Below, piece after piece: positions 46,301 through 59,100 of a stretch of 64,000 bases of DNA (the first letter of the stretch is position 1; every line of letters begins with the position of its first letter). The DNA comes from Sophora flavescens (lineage: Eukaryota; Streptophyta; Magnoliopsida; Fabales; Fabaceae). The DNA is taken from positions 51,163,007 through 51,227,006 of the forward strand of contig CM061070.1 of assembly GCA_030762895.1 (NCBI GenBank), read 5' to 3'. The notes under the pieces are model-generated. The model was not told the origin of the DNA. It saw nothing but the letters and a program-made list of their open reading frames with translations, and searched no databases. A program made the translations under genes and the position numbers.

Positions 46301-49300
46301 TAGCTTATAAGGGGGTATGTTAGATTGTGAACCCACCTTGCACTTATAAGGGGGTATGTTAGACTAAGTATAGATTGACTATCTTGTACAAGCATGTAGG
46401 CGATTAGCTCTCTCTACCGAGTCACCCATGCGAGTTAGGTAGTTACTCCTATGACATGCTATAAATAGCATGAGACCCCCGCATCTAGACTATGAATTGA
46501 ATCGATTTAATTCAGGTCAGATTCTCCTTTCTCTCTCCTCTCTATTTTCTCTCTGATTATCAGTTTATAATATGTATCATTTTGCAAGTTGAAGGGAAGC
46601 CTTGGTGCAATGGTTGGCATTGTTTGTATGTGTTAGAAACTCAACGATGGTGGAAGAGAAAGAGAAGCGAGAAAGAGTGGGGAGAAAGAGAGGAAAATCA
46701 ATTCTAAAACCGTATTATTAACTTGAGTGTAATAAGTACTGTGTAAAAGTATTCTTAATATTATTGGTTGTGTTTAGAGTACAATCACTAATCTGAATAT
46801 GTAGCCTAAGCTCTAACTAATGGGCCTGACTAATAGGCCTAATACAAAAGAGCTACTAATTACATATTACATATTTACAACACTCCCCTCAGTGGTGAAT
46901 GGATATCAATCATTCCCGCCTTGCAAGCAAGTTGACCGAATCTTTCGTTGGCAAGCCCTTTGTTAACACATCCGCTAGTTGGTGTCCGAGAGGAATGTAG
47001 GTCGTTGTTATTAATCCACTATCCAGCTTCTCCTTGATGAAGTGTCGGTCTATCTCAATGTGTTTTGTCTTGTCATGTTGAACAGGGTTATGAGCAATAC
47101 TGATAGCCGATTTATTGTCACAAAACAACTTCATAGGACCCTCATACTTTATCTTCAAGTCATCAAGCACAATTTTCATCCACAATAGCTCACAGATTCC
47201 TTGAGCCATGGCTCTAAACTCTGCCTCCGCACTTGATCTGGCCACTACATTTTGCTTCTTCCTTCCCCAAGCCACAAGGTTCCCACACAAGAATGTGCAA
47301 TAGCTTGATGTGGACCTTCTATCACTCACTGAACCTGCATAATCTGCATCAGTATAAGCCTCCATAGTCAAGCTTCCACCTCTTTTGAACAAAAGTCCTC
47401 TCCCTGGAGTGGCTTTGAGATACTGCAGGGTACGATCTACAGCCTGTAAGTGTCTTACCCTTGGATCATGCATGAACTGACACAACACTGATTGCATATG
47501 CTAAATCTGGTCTAGTGTGTGCCAAGTAAATCAACTTCCCCACTAGTCTATGATATCGGACCTTGTCAACCTTGGCACTCTCCTCTTCGGTGCTCATTCT
47601 ATGATTTTGCTCGATAGGAACGCTTGCTGGTTTACATCCAAGTTTGCCTGTTTCCCGCAAAAGATCAAGCACATACTTCCTTTGAGAAATGAAAATACCT
47701 TGTTTTGAGTAGGCCACTTCAATCCCCAAGAAATACTTAAGTTTCCCAAGGTCCTTCATCTCAAACTCTGCAGATAATTTTTCCTTGAGCAATTGTCTCT
47801 CAAGTGGATCATCTCCTGTAATAATAATATCATCCACATAAACAAGAAGTACAGTCACTTTCCCTCCCGGTGAATGTTTGAAGAAAAGTGTATGATCTCC
47901 TTGGCTTTGCCTGTAGCCCAAACACACCATTGCTTTTGTAAATCTTCCAAACCATGCCTGGGGAGATTGTTTCAGCCCATATAAAGCCTTCCTCAATCTG
48001 CACACTTTGTTTGTTCCACTTGTGGACCAAATCCTGGGGAATCTCCATGTACACCTCCTCCTCTAAGTCTCCATGGAAGAATGCATTTTTGACATCAAAC
48101 TGGTGTAGTTCCCACCCAGAATGGGCAGCAAGAGAAAGTAAAATACAAACAGTGTTCATCTTTGCCACTGGAGCAAACGTCTCCTCATAATCAATGCCAT
48201 AGGCCTGAGTATATCCCTTTGCCACTAGTTTTGCCTTGTATCGATCAAGAGTGCCATCTGACTTGTGCTTAACTGTATAGATCCACCTGCAACCAACTGT
48301 TTTCTTGCCCCCTGGCCTCTCAACAATTTCCCACGTTCCATTCCTTTCAAGTGCCTTCATCTCCTCATCCATAGCTTGGACCCAATTTACATCTTTTAGT
48401 GCCTCTTGGACAGATGCTGGGATTCTCACAGAGTCATCAGCTGTAATAAAACTCTGATGCTGCAGGGAAAGATGTTTAGAGGAGACAAATTGAGAAATAG
48501 GGTGCTTGGCACACGACCTTTTCCCTTTTCTCAAAGCAATTGGTAAGTCATCTGGATTAGGATCAAGTGTGTCAGTAATATGAGAATCAGAAGTGGGGAA
48601 ATTGTTTTCAATACTTACCTCCGGTTCGGACAGTTTGTTTTTGGACCAGGTTGGGTTTTAGTCTCCTCTGATACACCAATATTGGCTCACTAGCTATCTT
48701 TGTTGGTGCTAAAGGTGCTGATTCCTGCAAAACAGATTCCAAAGGAGGAAGAGGAACATAACCATAAACAGGAGACTCCGTAGCAGGTGACTCAAATAGG
48801 TAGCTCAGAAGCAGGTGACTCAGGAATAGGTAACTGAGGAGCAGGAGACTTAGGAAGACAAGGACCAAGGATGAGAGAAACTCGGACTCATATTCCAAAT
48901 TACTACTCTCCCCCTGAAGTTGGGGGCGAGTCAAGAACGACACATGTTCATGGAAGGTGACATCCATAGAGACAAAATACTTACGACTGGAAGGATGATA
49001 GCACTTGTACCCTTTTTTGTTAGGTGCATAACCCAGAAAGACACATCTGACTGCACGAGAATCCAACTTAGTTCGATGCTGCTTATGAACATGAACAAAG
49101 GCAACACAACCAAATACCCGGGACTCAAGACTCTGCATTACAGAAGAAAGTGTGAGAGCATAAACTGAACCGGACTAACATTACCTAGAACACGAGATGG
49201 TATTCGATTAATCAGATAGGCAGCGGTCAATATCGCTTTCTCCCAATATGACTTTTGGGACTGACATTTGGAAGAGAAGGGCTCAAGTAACTTCAAGTAA

Positions 49301-52300
49301 GTGGCGATTTTTTCTTTCTGCAACCCCATTTTGTTGCGGGGTGTCAACACATGTAAATTCATGGATGATGCCCTGTTTATTATTAAAGCTTGAAAGGGTA
49401 TGATTGACATACTCTTTCCCATTGTCAGAACGTAATCTTTTAATACCTTTCCCAAATTGTGTCTGTACCATATGATAAAAATGAATAAAAAGCTGGGGTA
49501 CTTTCGATTTATCCTTCGTCAAGAAAATCCAAGTTACTCGAGTACAATCATCAATAAAGGAAACAAACCATCTCGCACTGAGAAATATATAAAGGGGGTC
49601 CCCAAACATCGAATGTATAAGATCAAATGGTTCAAAGACTTTTATTAAAATTAGAAGGAAAAGAAACACGGTGGTGTTTAGCAAATTGACAGACATCACA
49701 CTTTAAAGACTCAACATGATTGTTGTAAAAACAAAGACTAAACATAGAATTAATAAGAGAAAATGGAGGATGTCCAAGATGCTTGTACTAAAGCCGCACT
49801 CGTGATGCGGGAGAGTGAGACTCGGATCGAAGCGGGGAAGACAACACCTTCTAACCATTTTTTTCATCAGACAAATAGTACAACCCTCCCTGTTCCTTAG
49901 CAACTCCAATCGTCCTCTCCGTGGCAAGATCCTGAAAAACACAATGAGAAGGGAAAAAGGTTACTGCACAATTTTGGTCTCGAGCAAGTTTATGAATAGA
50001 GATCAAGTTATTAGAAAGTTTGGGAACATGAAGTACATTTTTCAGTTTTAAAGAAGATTGAAATTCAATATTTCCAGAACCAGTGACACGGGTATGAGAA
50101 CCATCGGCAACAGTAATAGAATGAATACTAGAAGATGAGGTATAAGATGAGAACAATTTGGAATGGAAGGTCATATTGATCGGTGGCACCAGGGTCAAGA
50201 ATCCAAGCATCCTTAGGGATATTACCGGAGGCAGTAAAGGAGCGGGAGCAAAAACTCTTACCAGTCATTGCCAGAGAACAAGAACCAGAAGGCTTACAAA
50301 GAGAGTCAAGGGTCCGCAAACGATCCAAGTCTTTGTGATGATTTGCGCTCGGGCCGCCATAGAAGAGAGGAGAAAACGAATCGATGAACAAGGTCGCAGC
50401 GTGAACAAGAACCACGTGAACAGTAATCACGGTGAACAACACCACCTAAACAAGAATCGCGTGATCGTAATGTTGAACAATGTTGATGAACAAGATGCGA
50501 ATAAGCAATAATGGGTGATAACACCTGCAATTGATAAGGGCACAATGACAGTGCCAAACGCTGCAATGAAGGTAGCTAAGAGGGGTCGCAATGAAGGCGG
50601 CTAGGGTTTTTCCGCGGAAGCAAGACCCCTAAGATCGGGAGCTCTTGATACCATGTGTAAAAGTATTCTTAATATTATTGATTGTGTTTAGAGTACAATC
50701 ACTAATCTGAATATATAGCCTAAGCTCTAACTAATGGACCTGACTAATGGGCCTAATACAAAAGAGCTACTGATTACATATTACATATTTACAACAGGTA
50801 CAATTTTGCTATTTGTGACATATTAGGTTGAGTCATGAGGAAGCTAATTCCTAACAAGCTAGCTAACTCAGCATGAGTCAATAATTTGTGGCAACCTGAT
50901 CCACACTAACACTGTTATGCACATATACTCTTAATACACCCCCCTTCCACGTCTAAGGAGGGTTTACAACACAGCTTGTCAAATACTCCAAGATTGCTTC
51001 TCAGTTCTTCAAACCTTGTTTGAGACAGACTAACAGGGAGTTGTTGAGGACCTTTTCCCTGACAAAGAAGAGGTCAAGTTCCATATGTTTAGTTCTTGTG
51101 AGAGAGAGATAGTGCTTAGGTTGTCACACCAAATCACTGGTTGCGGTGTGTCGCCTTTCGATTCCTTGAGCAAAGATCGAGCCAAAGTACTTCGTGGTGG
51201 TGGCGGCCATGCTTTGTACCGCTGCTTGATCTTGGACACGGCTTCAAGTGGCCGCTTCCTTGACCACCAAGACACACCATTAAAGTCAACATAAACACAA
51301 CCGGAGGTTGATCTTATGTCATCCAGATCTGTTGCCCGATTTGAATCACTAAAGGCTGCGCAGTGCTAGAGGCTGACCTTTAGGAGGCATGTTTTAGCAC
51401 CAAACCATGAAAGGATCTTCCTTGTAGATACCCGAGAATATTCTTTCATTGCTTTCAAAGTGCTCCTCAAATGGTTGAGATAGAAATTGACCAACATTGC
51501 TTGCATTGAACCAAATTTCAGGTCTAGTTATGGTGGCATATTGGAGTGCCCCAACTAAAGATCTATATAAAGAAGGATCTGGCATGTAGTTTGCATCAAA
51601 CATGGTGAACTTGTAGTCTGTTGATAATTGGGTTCTACATACCTCTTGCATCTCCCATGTGAGCTTCAGAAAGAGGTTTTAATGTATTTGGTTTAGGAAA
51701 GAATGAGTCCACCACTGTGTTGTTTCTTCACTTCTACACCCAGGAAATAGTCACGGTCCCCAAGCAAGGTTGAGTGCCCTAATCTAGTGTGACAAATTCA
51801 GCATTTAGCATAGCAATGAGGTCTGAGATTCTCTGAGAAGATGATCCAATGATGATTATATCATCAACATAAACTAGAACATAGGTAGAGTGCCCTAATC
51901 TAGTGTGACAAATTCAGCTTTCAGCTTAGCAATGAGGTCTGAGATTTTCTGAGAAGATGATCCAGTGATGATTACATCAACATAAACTAGAACATAGGTA
52001 GAGTCTTGCTTGATTGATGGATCAGACTTGCTTGATTGAAAACCAAATTGAAAAGAGTCTTGGTCAACCTTTCAAACCAAGCTCTTGGCACCTGCTTGAG
52101 GCCATAAATGACTTTGTTGAGCCTGTACCCTTGGCCACGGTTTGCTGACTTTGGAACCTAACTGATTGTTCCATGTACACTTCCTCCTCCAAGAGTCCAT
52201 TGAGGAATGCATTGTTTACATCCAGCTGCAAAATGGGCTAGCTTTTAGTGATGGCCAGGGTTAAAAGCACCTTGACATTGACTGGTTTGACCACTTGAGA

Positions 52301-53098
52301 GAATGTTTCAGTGTAATCAAACCCATGTTTCTAATGAAATTCCTTAACCACCTACCGAGCTTTATACTTGTTGGCAGTCCCATCTGGGTTCCTCTTGTCC
52401 CAAAATACTCTTGCAGCCAGTGTCCAGGTACGGTTTGTCATCAGGGCATTTTACACCTGTTGCATGGCCTCTTGCCAACGGGGAATAGTTTGGCCCTCCT
52501 TTAGGGTTCTAGGTTCCACATGATTGAGTAAAACTGTATGATCCCCATGGAAATCACTGATACCTTACACCTTGATACCTTACTCCTAGTGACCATAGGG
52601 TGAGTATTAGTGGGCGGAGGAGAAGTGCTTGACTGATCTGAGGGATATTCCGGTGTGAAGCCAGAGTGTAGAGAAATGAATGAGGATGAGGTGTCTGAAT
52701 GGCAAGTGAAGGGAGAAGGTGGAACAATAGTGATTGGTTATGGTGGGACCTGACTAGGACTAGGTGATCTCAGCTGATTGGGACTAGTGATTGGTTATGG
52801 TGGGACCTGACTAGGACTAGGACTAGGTGATCTCAGCTGATTAGAGGGAAGCCAAATCTGAGTTAGGAGAGATTTTGCTCCCCTCCAAAAAAATGAACCA
52901 AACATGAAAAGTTTATAAAAAACACTCCCCTCCTCTCCCCTCCCCTCCCCTCCCCTCCCCTCCATTCCCCCCAACCAAATACTATGTTGAAGTCTAGGTT
53001 GCATAGGTACGGTATCGGTACTCGGTACAGATACGAGTACGGGATGCGGCATTTTTTAAAAAACTAAGGTACGGGTACGTCAATAAAAAATATTTAAA

Positions 53099-53144
<46 letters not shown>

Positions 53145-56100
53145 CATGATTAAACATGACAAAATTGTATAAAAGATAAGCATAAATACAATAATAATAA
53201 TAATACAACAAAGATGCAGATTTAAGGAACGAAAAAAACATGAATAAGCCTATTGATACAAAAAGAATATTTATTTAACGAAATATAGGAAAAGAATCCA
53301 CTATGAAATAAGGACTATCAACATTATCAAAAAAGGAATAGAAAAATAAACTTGATTTAATTTATTTTTCTAAACAAAAACGTTATTTTATTTATTAGAG
53401 CATGTGTACTGGAGTTAGTACGTACCCAAAAGTACAAGTACCCAAACCGAGTACCCAAATTTTTTTGTTTGAAATTTTTTCAGATATGTGCCCGGTACGT
53501 ACCCATAAGTACCCAACGAGTATCGGGTACGGGTACGGTACTCGGTACGGATATTTCAGTAGTTTTGGAGTACCCATGATTCATAGGTTAAAGTGTTTTA
53601 ACTGATGAGATGTGTCAATTAGTAGGTTCGCATATCAACAATTTTTTGGGGACCATTTTTTTCTTTTACAAAGGAGATATACAACCTTATGTGGGGAGGG
53701 CAAGGTTAAGACGAAGTCTAGACAAGGTGGTGTGTAGTTGGATTCGATTTTATACCTCTTGAAATACAACTTTTGGGTCATGTATGAATAGTGGTACTTA
53801 GGTTAGCAGTTCGGAGCTAGCTTCCAAGTAATGTCACTTTAATGAGTATGTTTTATGTACGAGTAATTTGGTGTTTTATCCATATATTATTATTACTCTG
53901 GGTTATATTCAATAATATTTTTATGTTGTGCGCCACTTCAATGTTGTCTGCTTACTATAACGTGCAATGCTCGCCATCATCGTGGTAGAACTGGTTAGAG
54001 AAATCACACTAATTTCTTGGATAATACTGATTTTTTAATTGATAGTTCTTTGGGAAGTGTTTTCCAACAGTGATTGAAAACGTACAGGAAATAGAAACTA
54101 CAAATAGATAGAAGGATACTAGGATTTGAGAGCCTAGTCTCTCCTTGACCAGAATTTCCGAAACTACCGAATGCCTATTTTTTCCCTCCTACCCACTACT
54201 TAATAGCTACAAGCAGCAGTTACAATAATACCCATCAGTTACACAATAAATACAATAATACACAGCAGTTATGTAACATCTTGATTTTCACACTAGGGTA
54301 TATGTTACTTTGGATGCCTAGCTATTATTATTATTAAGATTATTGTTATTATTACTAATGACATTAGTATTATTATTAATATAATATAATTGATAATGTA
54401 ATTGTGATTAGTGTTACAATTTTTTTAGAGCGCGCGCGTGCACACACACACACACATATATATATATGTATATAGTATTACATATGATAATATGTATATT
54501 AATATATGATTATTTTTATTAATATGAGATTATGTCTATTTATGTTTGATCTTATATGAATATATGATTTTGTATGTAATTTTATATGTTAGTATATAAT
54601 GTGATTTTATTAATAATATGTCATCTTATGTATTAATAAGTGATTATGAATGATAGCCCGAGATATCGTGTGATTTAGTATTTAAATCGAGATAGTGTAA
54701 CTTTTAGATTTTAGTCCCTTAATCAATCGGATTTGACTCCTTATTAAGATAGGAGAACCCTTTCCGTACTTATATCTTAAGATCCTATTCGAATCTTATA
54801 AGGATCCCATCTAGAAATGATATGATTAAATGCATTTTTGTTGTCATGCCTTGATGTGAGGAATTGTTATGATAAGCTGTGTTGAGGAATCGCTATGACG
54901 AACTGTTATTGTGATTAAACCATGATAACTAAGGATATAAGAATGTCTGCCTTAAATCTAAGGCTAAGGATTAGTTATTAATTTTTGTAAGACATGAAGA
55001 TAGCAAAGAGGGTGAGGTTAGTACCCAATGGATCATAAATGACACTTGGGGAATGATCTCAAGTGCTTTAGGAGAACTTGTGAGATTCCCTAGGACCAAT
55101 AGGTGAGACAGTGACTGTTGGGTTTTGAGGTCACGAAAACATGCAAGCGCCGTGGAAAAATACAAGAACATTAAAGCAAATCAACCATAACAAGAACAAT
55201 CGAACAAAGAAGTAAAAACGATAAAAGATGAACACCGAGATTTTAGTGGTTCGACCACACATGACAACAAGTCTTCTTCTCCCACATTTCTATCTTGAAC
55301 CATGAGCATGAATCCTGGTTACAATAGAAAACTCCTTGTGTTCTTGCTCCTTTTCATCCTCTTGATGAACCATGGAAGAACCCAATCTTCTCTCTATTCT
55401 CTCAACCCTTGATCCTCAACTCATAATCGCTCTATGATTTTCCCTCAAGATAGAATTGTCTCACACTCAAATCCCTCTCTTCTATTCACAATTACATTGT
55501 GTCACTCATGCACTCATCACTTATTACATGATATGTATTTATAGACTAATACAACCAATCACTAATAGCTTTGATGAGTCATCAATGCATGTGAGTCTTG
55601 ATTCTTGTGAAGCTTTAAGTTGTCCAAGTTAGTTATGCCTAACTAACTAACCAACTTCATGTTGTTGATTTAGAGGCATTAGTCAATCGTGACAATGATA
55701 AAAACAAGAGTGACAGTTCGATAAATAATTAATGCTGTAAGCCTTAATAAATGATGATTAACAATGAGATGTTGATAATGGTTAAGATGTTATCGCACGT
55801 TACAGATGTTGGACTTTGATGTTTATTGGTCAAAGTTTGTAAAACCAAGATTAATGATGTTGTTAAACTTTGATGCTTATTGGTCAAAGTTGGCTTTGAT
55901 GCTGATGCGGACATAAGGCCCAATGGCAATAAGGTCTATGAAAGAGGGAAGTGGAAGCCCAGTAAGTGGGGAAAAGTGGCACCAAAACACACTTGAGAGA
56001 GAGGGAAATGTAACTAACTGCTGCCAGCTGGCAGTAGTGGTGAGGTAGGGAGTGTGAGGGAGCGAGTGAGTGTTGATATAGGAGTGAGGGAGGGATAGAA

Positions 56101-59100
56101 TGAGCAGGCTGGAATTGGACTAGAACCCTAGGAGACCACTAGACTTCTCGAATTGTCTAGAGTTCTTTTGTAGCCTCTCTTTAATTTCTGCTTTTCCAGA
56201 CTAGATATCACCTTGATACTAGATATCTAGTCTGCTTTTCCAGACTAGATATCACCTTGATGAAAACCAACGCGACTTTGGAATCTAGAGTGGAGAACTT
56301 GGAGAGAATCTTGCTAGAAGGGAGGAAGGTAAACCCAACCCGATTGGATGAGATTCAGCAACTCTGGAAAAGGAGGAAGGGAGACTACTCCGGACGTAGA
56401 ACTCGACGTGATCATGCTCCGAGTCGACGTCGACGAACTCCGAATGGACCAGAATCGATATCCAATCTGATAGACCGGGCCTTGCTGTTAATAGAGAAGA
56501 ACTATGCCCTGCTTAGTGGTGGAATTGGTTTGCGATCACAGCAAAAGGAGGAAGGTCGACCTCCGTCATATGACGTCGGAGGAGGGAAACTTGAGATGCT
56601 GGTGTTCACAGAAGGGAAGAAGGACCTTGAGGAGGAAGATGATGGTAAAGTATGTGAGGAAAAATTGATTAGGGCAGATCAAACCATTGAATCGATGGAA
56701 CGGGAGCCAAGGAAGGAGATGTTCGTTGAACTACTGCATTGCAAATGTGCAGGTAAGGAGAGGGAGTTGAAGGCGATTCGAGAAATTCCAAAGGAGAGGA
56801 AATTTCAGGTTGCGCACTTGGTGGAGACCGAGGTGGAAGGTGACAGTGGCGATGTCTCAGATCTTTCTGAGATGATAACGAAAAATCAAAGTGGTGGCCA
56901 GAGCAGAAATGACGACGATCGCTGTGTTGGTGGCGGAGGTAGTTTGGTGGAGATAATGAGCGGTGGTGGGCGTGTAATGTCGTCGCCGGATATGGGAGTG
57001 CACAAGGCGGAGGTGGTGTTGCCATCCGGCTTGAATGATTTCTTCTTGCCACAAGACCTTCTTGGGACCACTGCCCATGTTTAGCGGTCGTGAAGACAAT
57101 TTTTGTCAAGGTAGGAATGGAGGTGTTGCCGTCGCCGGAGCCGCCGGATCTGGGTGGGTACACGGAGGCGGATGGGTCACTCGTCACGGCAGAAGGTGGA
57201 TCGTCACCTGGCGTCGATGAGCTTTCGTCGTCGTCACCGCGGGAGTCGATGGAGCCACCGGTCCCGTGGCTTTGTGCGGCTGCCCTTGGATCGGTTGTAG
57301 CTCCGGAGCATGAAGACATGGCTGCTGCAAGAAGTATCGTGAAGAGGAAGCTTAAGGAAGGAGGGGCAGAGGTGGAATTACAAAAATTAGGTCACTTTAA
57401 CCTAATGGGCCAAGCCTAGATTAGTATAGAAAAGAAGTGGGGCTTTTATAACAAATTATTTTCTACACTCAGTGGGTCAACAAATCCAACTCAATGTTAA
57501 CACAAAATGGGTTTTCAAAAAACAAAAGGTAAGCCCAAATTCACTGCTGTACAGTGGGCCTATTTCAGGTATTATAGAGAGATCTCATTTTGTCTCTTAG
57601 GTGAGCAAATGGGCTTTGGGAGACGCTAAAATTGGCTCTCACTCTTTTAATATGTAAACATCCACTATAAAGCTGAGGAATGCACTTGGTTTCTGTATGA
57701 TTTCTCCCTCACAAACACCCATGCTGCAGATCAAGAATGAAGTAGGTAGGAGGATCTGGGTAAACGAAATTACAAGAGCTATCTCATTGCTTTTCAGTTT
57801 TCCATTTCCCCGACAGACTCATTATACTAAATTGCATTTAGAGCATCACTACTCAGCAATTGGTGCTTCTAGGACTGGTCAAGCTGAGGGCAGACACAAG
57901 TCCTTTAGGGACATATGTTTCAGGAAAATGAACATTGTCCCTAAGAACTTAAGCAAAATTCTTGGAACTGCTATATTAGCTGAGTGCAGCTCTCCTAAAC
58001 CGGAATGGGTATCTCCAAAACTTGGCCTCTTACTATATATTGCATGCCTTGTAGTGCATCTACAGCTTGGAGGTGGAGGTCATACCTCAAAGGTGGTGAA
58101 AGTTGAGGTCATCACAGGGAAGAAGTATGACAAGAAAAAAAGTGAAGGGGGTATAACCATAGCAAGACAAGACATTGAGGTAGTCTTGGATTTCTTCTTA
58201 TTTGACCCAAGTGGAACATATGCAGAATTTGAGGGTGTTTGTGCTACTATTGTGAATTCAGACCCAATTATCATTGATCCAACTCCTCTTGTGGCTAAAC
58301 TCAAAGTTGAAATGACTTCCCAGAGCAACTTCCTAACGAGCCAAAGCAGCGCTACTAACTTCCAAGACAATGCCTGTGGTTTATTGCTGGTTCATGTGGT
58401 TTGCATCCCACCAATTTGTGATGAGATATTGGAGATTATTGTTGCTTGCTGCAAGCAATGTGGAGCCGAAACTAGCAGTACCAAAATGGGTTCCAAGGAA
58501 TGGGGTTTTCATCCATCTGGTTTCAAGCAATGGGACCCTAGGGGAAGTTCCTTCAAGCAGCTAGCGGGCACTTATCTATCACTTCACCTTGAGGACAAGG
58601 AGAATTTTGAAGGGGCGGGTATTGATGCGGACATAAGGCCCAATGGCAATAAGGTCTATGAAAAAGGGAAGTGGAAGCCCAGTAAGTGGGGAAAAGTGGC
58701 ACCAAAACACACTTGAGAGAGAGGGAAATGTAACTAACTGTTGCCAGCTGACAGTAGTGGTGAGGTAGGGAGTGTGAGGGAGCGAGTGAGTGTTGATATA
58801 GGAGTGAGGGAGGGATAGAATGAGCAAGCTGGAATTGGACTAGAACCCTAGGAGACCACTAGAATTCTCGAATTGTCTAGAGTTCTTTTGTAGCCTCTCT
58901 TTAATTTTTGCTTTTCCGGACTAGATATCACCTTGATACTAGCTGGTAGTGAAAATACTACAGTCTCATACTCTTTTCTCTATTTTCTCTGTTGATACTC
59001 ATCAAATGCTTATTGATCAAAGTTGTTAAGCCATAATAAATGGTGTTGATGGAGGTGGCGGTTAATGCTGACTGTTTGTTGGCATACATGCATTCATGCA

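Larger units (their letters stand above)
40489..46572 (+). mobile_element. Copia-3 in RRP12 intron 11
   Basis: Flanked by TGTAT at 40484-40488 and 46573-46577. Short LTRs (217 and 216 bp) with TGTTAGA...; PBS TGGTATCTAGAGC at 40706-40718; polypurine AAGGGGGTA before the 3' LTR. Plus-strand order gag, knuckle, protease, integrase, RT, RNase H. The LTRs differ at many positions (roughly one in nine by eye), so it is older than Gypsy-2 or Copia-4. It is broken by a hAT insertion in gag, an altered protease and frameshifts. Confidence 0.93.
46740..50796 (-). mobile_element. Copia-4: compact copia element inserted in the Copia-5 LTR
   Basis: Two 143-bp LTRs (46740-46882 and 50654-50796) from TGTGTAAAAG to TTTACAACA, differing at five positions by eye. 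Flanks AGTAC and GGTAC are a target duplication with one change. PBS TGGTATCAAGAGC at 50641-50653 (minus). Polypurine CTGAGGGGAG before the 3' LTR. The gag is almost absent. Pol domains are in order but frameshifted. Confidence 0.9.
46631..52850 (-). mobile_element. Copia-5: heavily decayed copia element, interrupted by Copia-4
   Basis: The 3' LTR is split: TGTTAGAAACTC at 46631 to 46739, then 50797 to TTAATACA at 50938, with polypurine tract GGAAGGGGGG (minus strand) beside it. RNase H and RT remnants follow on the minus strand to about 52560. The 5' LTR is not found, so the right limit is approximate. Confidence 0.72.
55903..59004 (+). mobile_element. Gypsy-5: non-autonomous LTR element with unusual ORFs
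   Basis: LTRs 55903-~56220 (truncated) and 58623-59004, starting TGATGCGGACATAAGG; the 3' LTR ends GATACTCATCA. Target duplication GATGC / AATGC (55898-55902, 59005-59009); the flanks rejoin into continuous Gypsy-4 sequence. Polypurine GAAGGGGCGGGTAT precedes the 3' LTR. LTR copies differ at about seven of 320 positions by eye. It has no RT, integrase or protease. Three ORFs are listed separately. Confidence 0.85.

Noticed and set aside
46595..46630. tRNA or SINE gene
   Set aside because: Only an A-box-like stretch; no B-box, cloverleaf or tail.
56669..57319. 216-codon minus-strand ORF, Ser/Pro/His-rich, in Gypsy-5
   Set aside because: It overlaps ORF1 and ORF2 in antisense and its composition follows from the purine-rich plus strand. 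No domain seen; the LTR orientation favours the plus strand.
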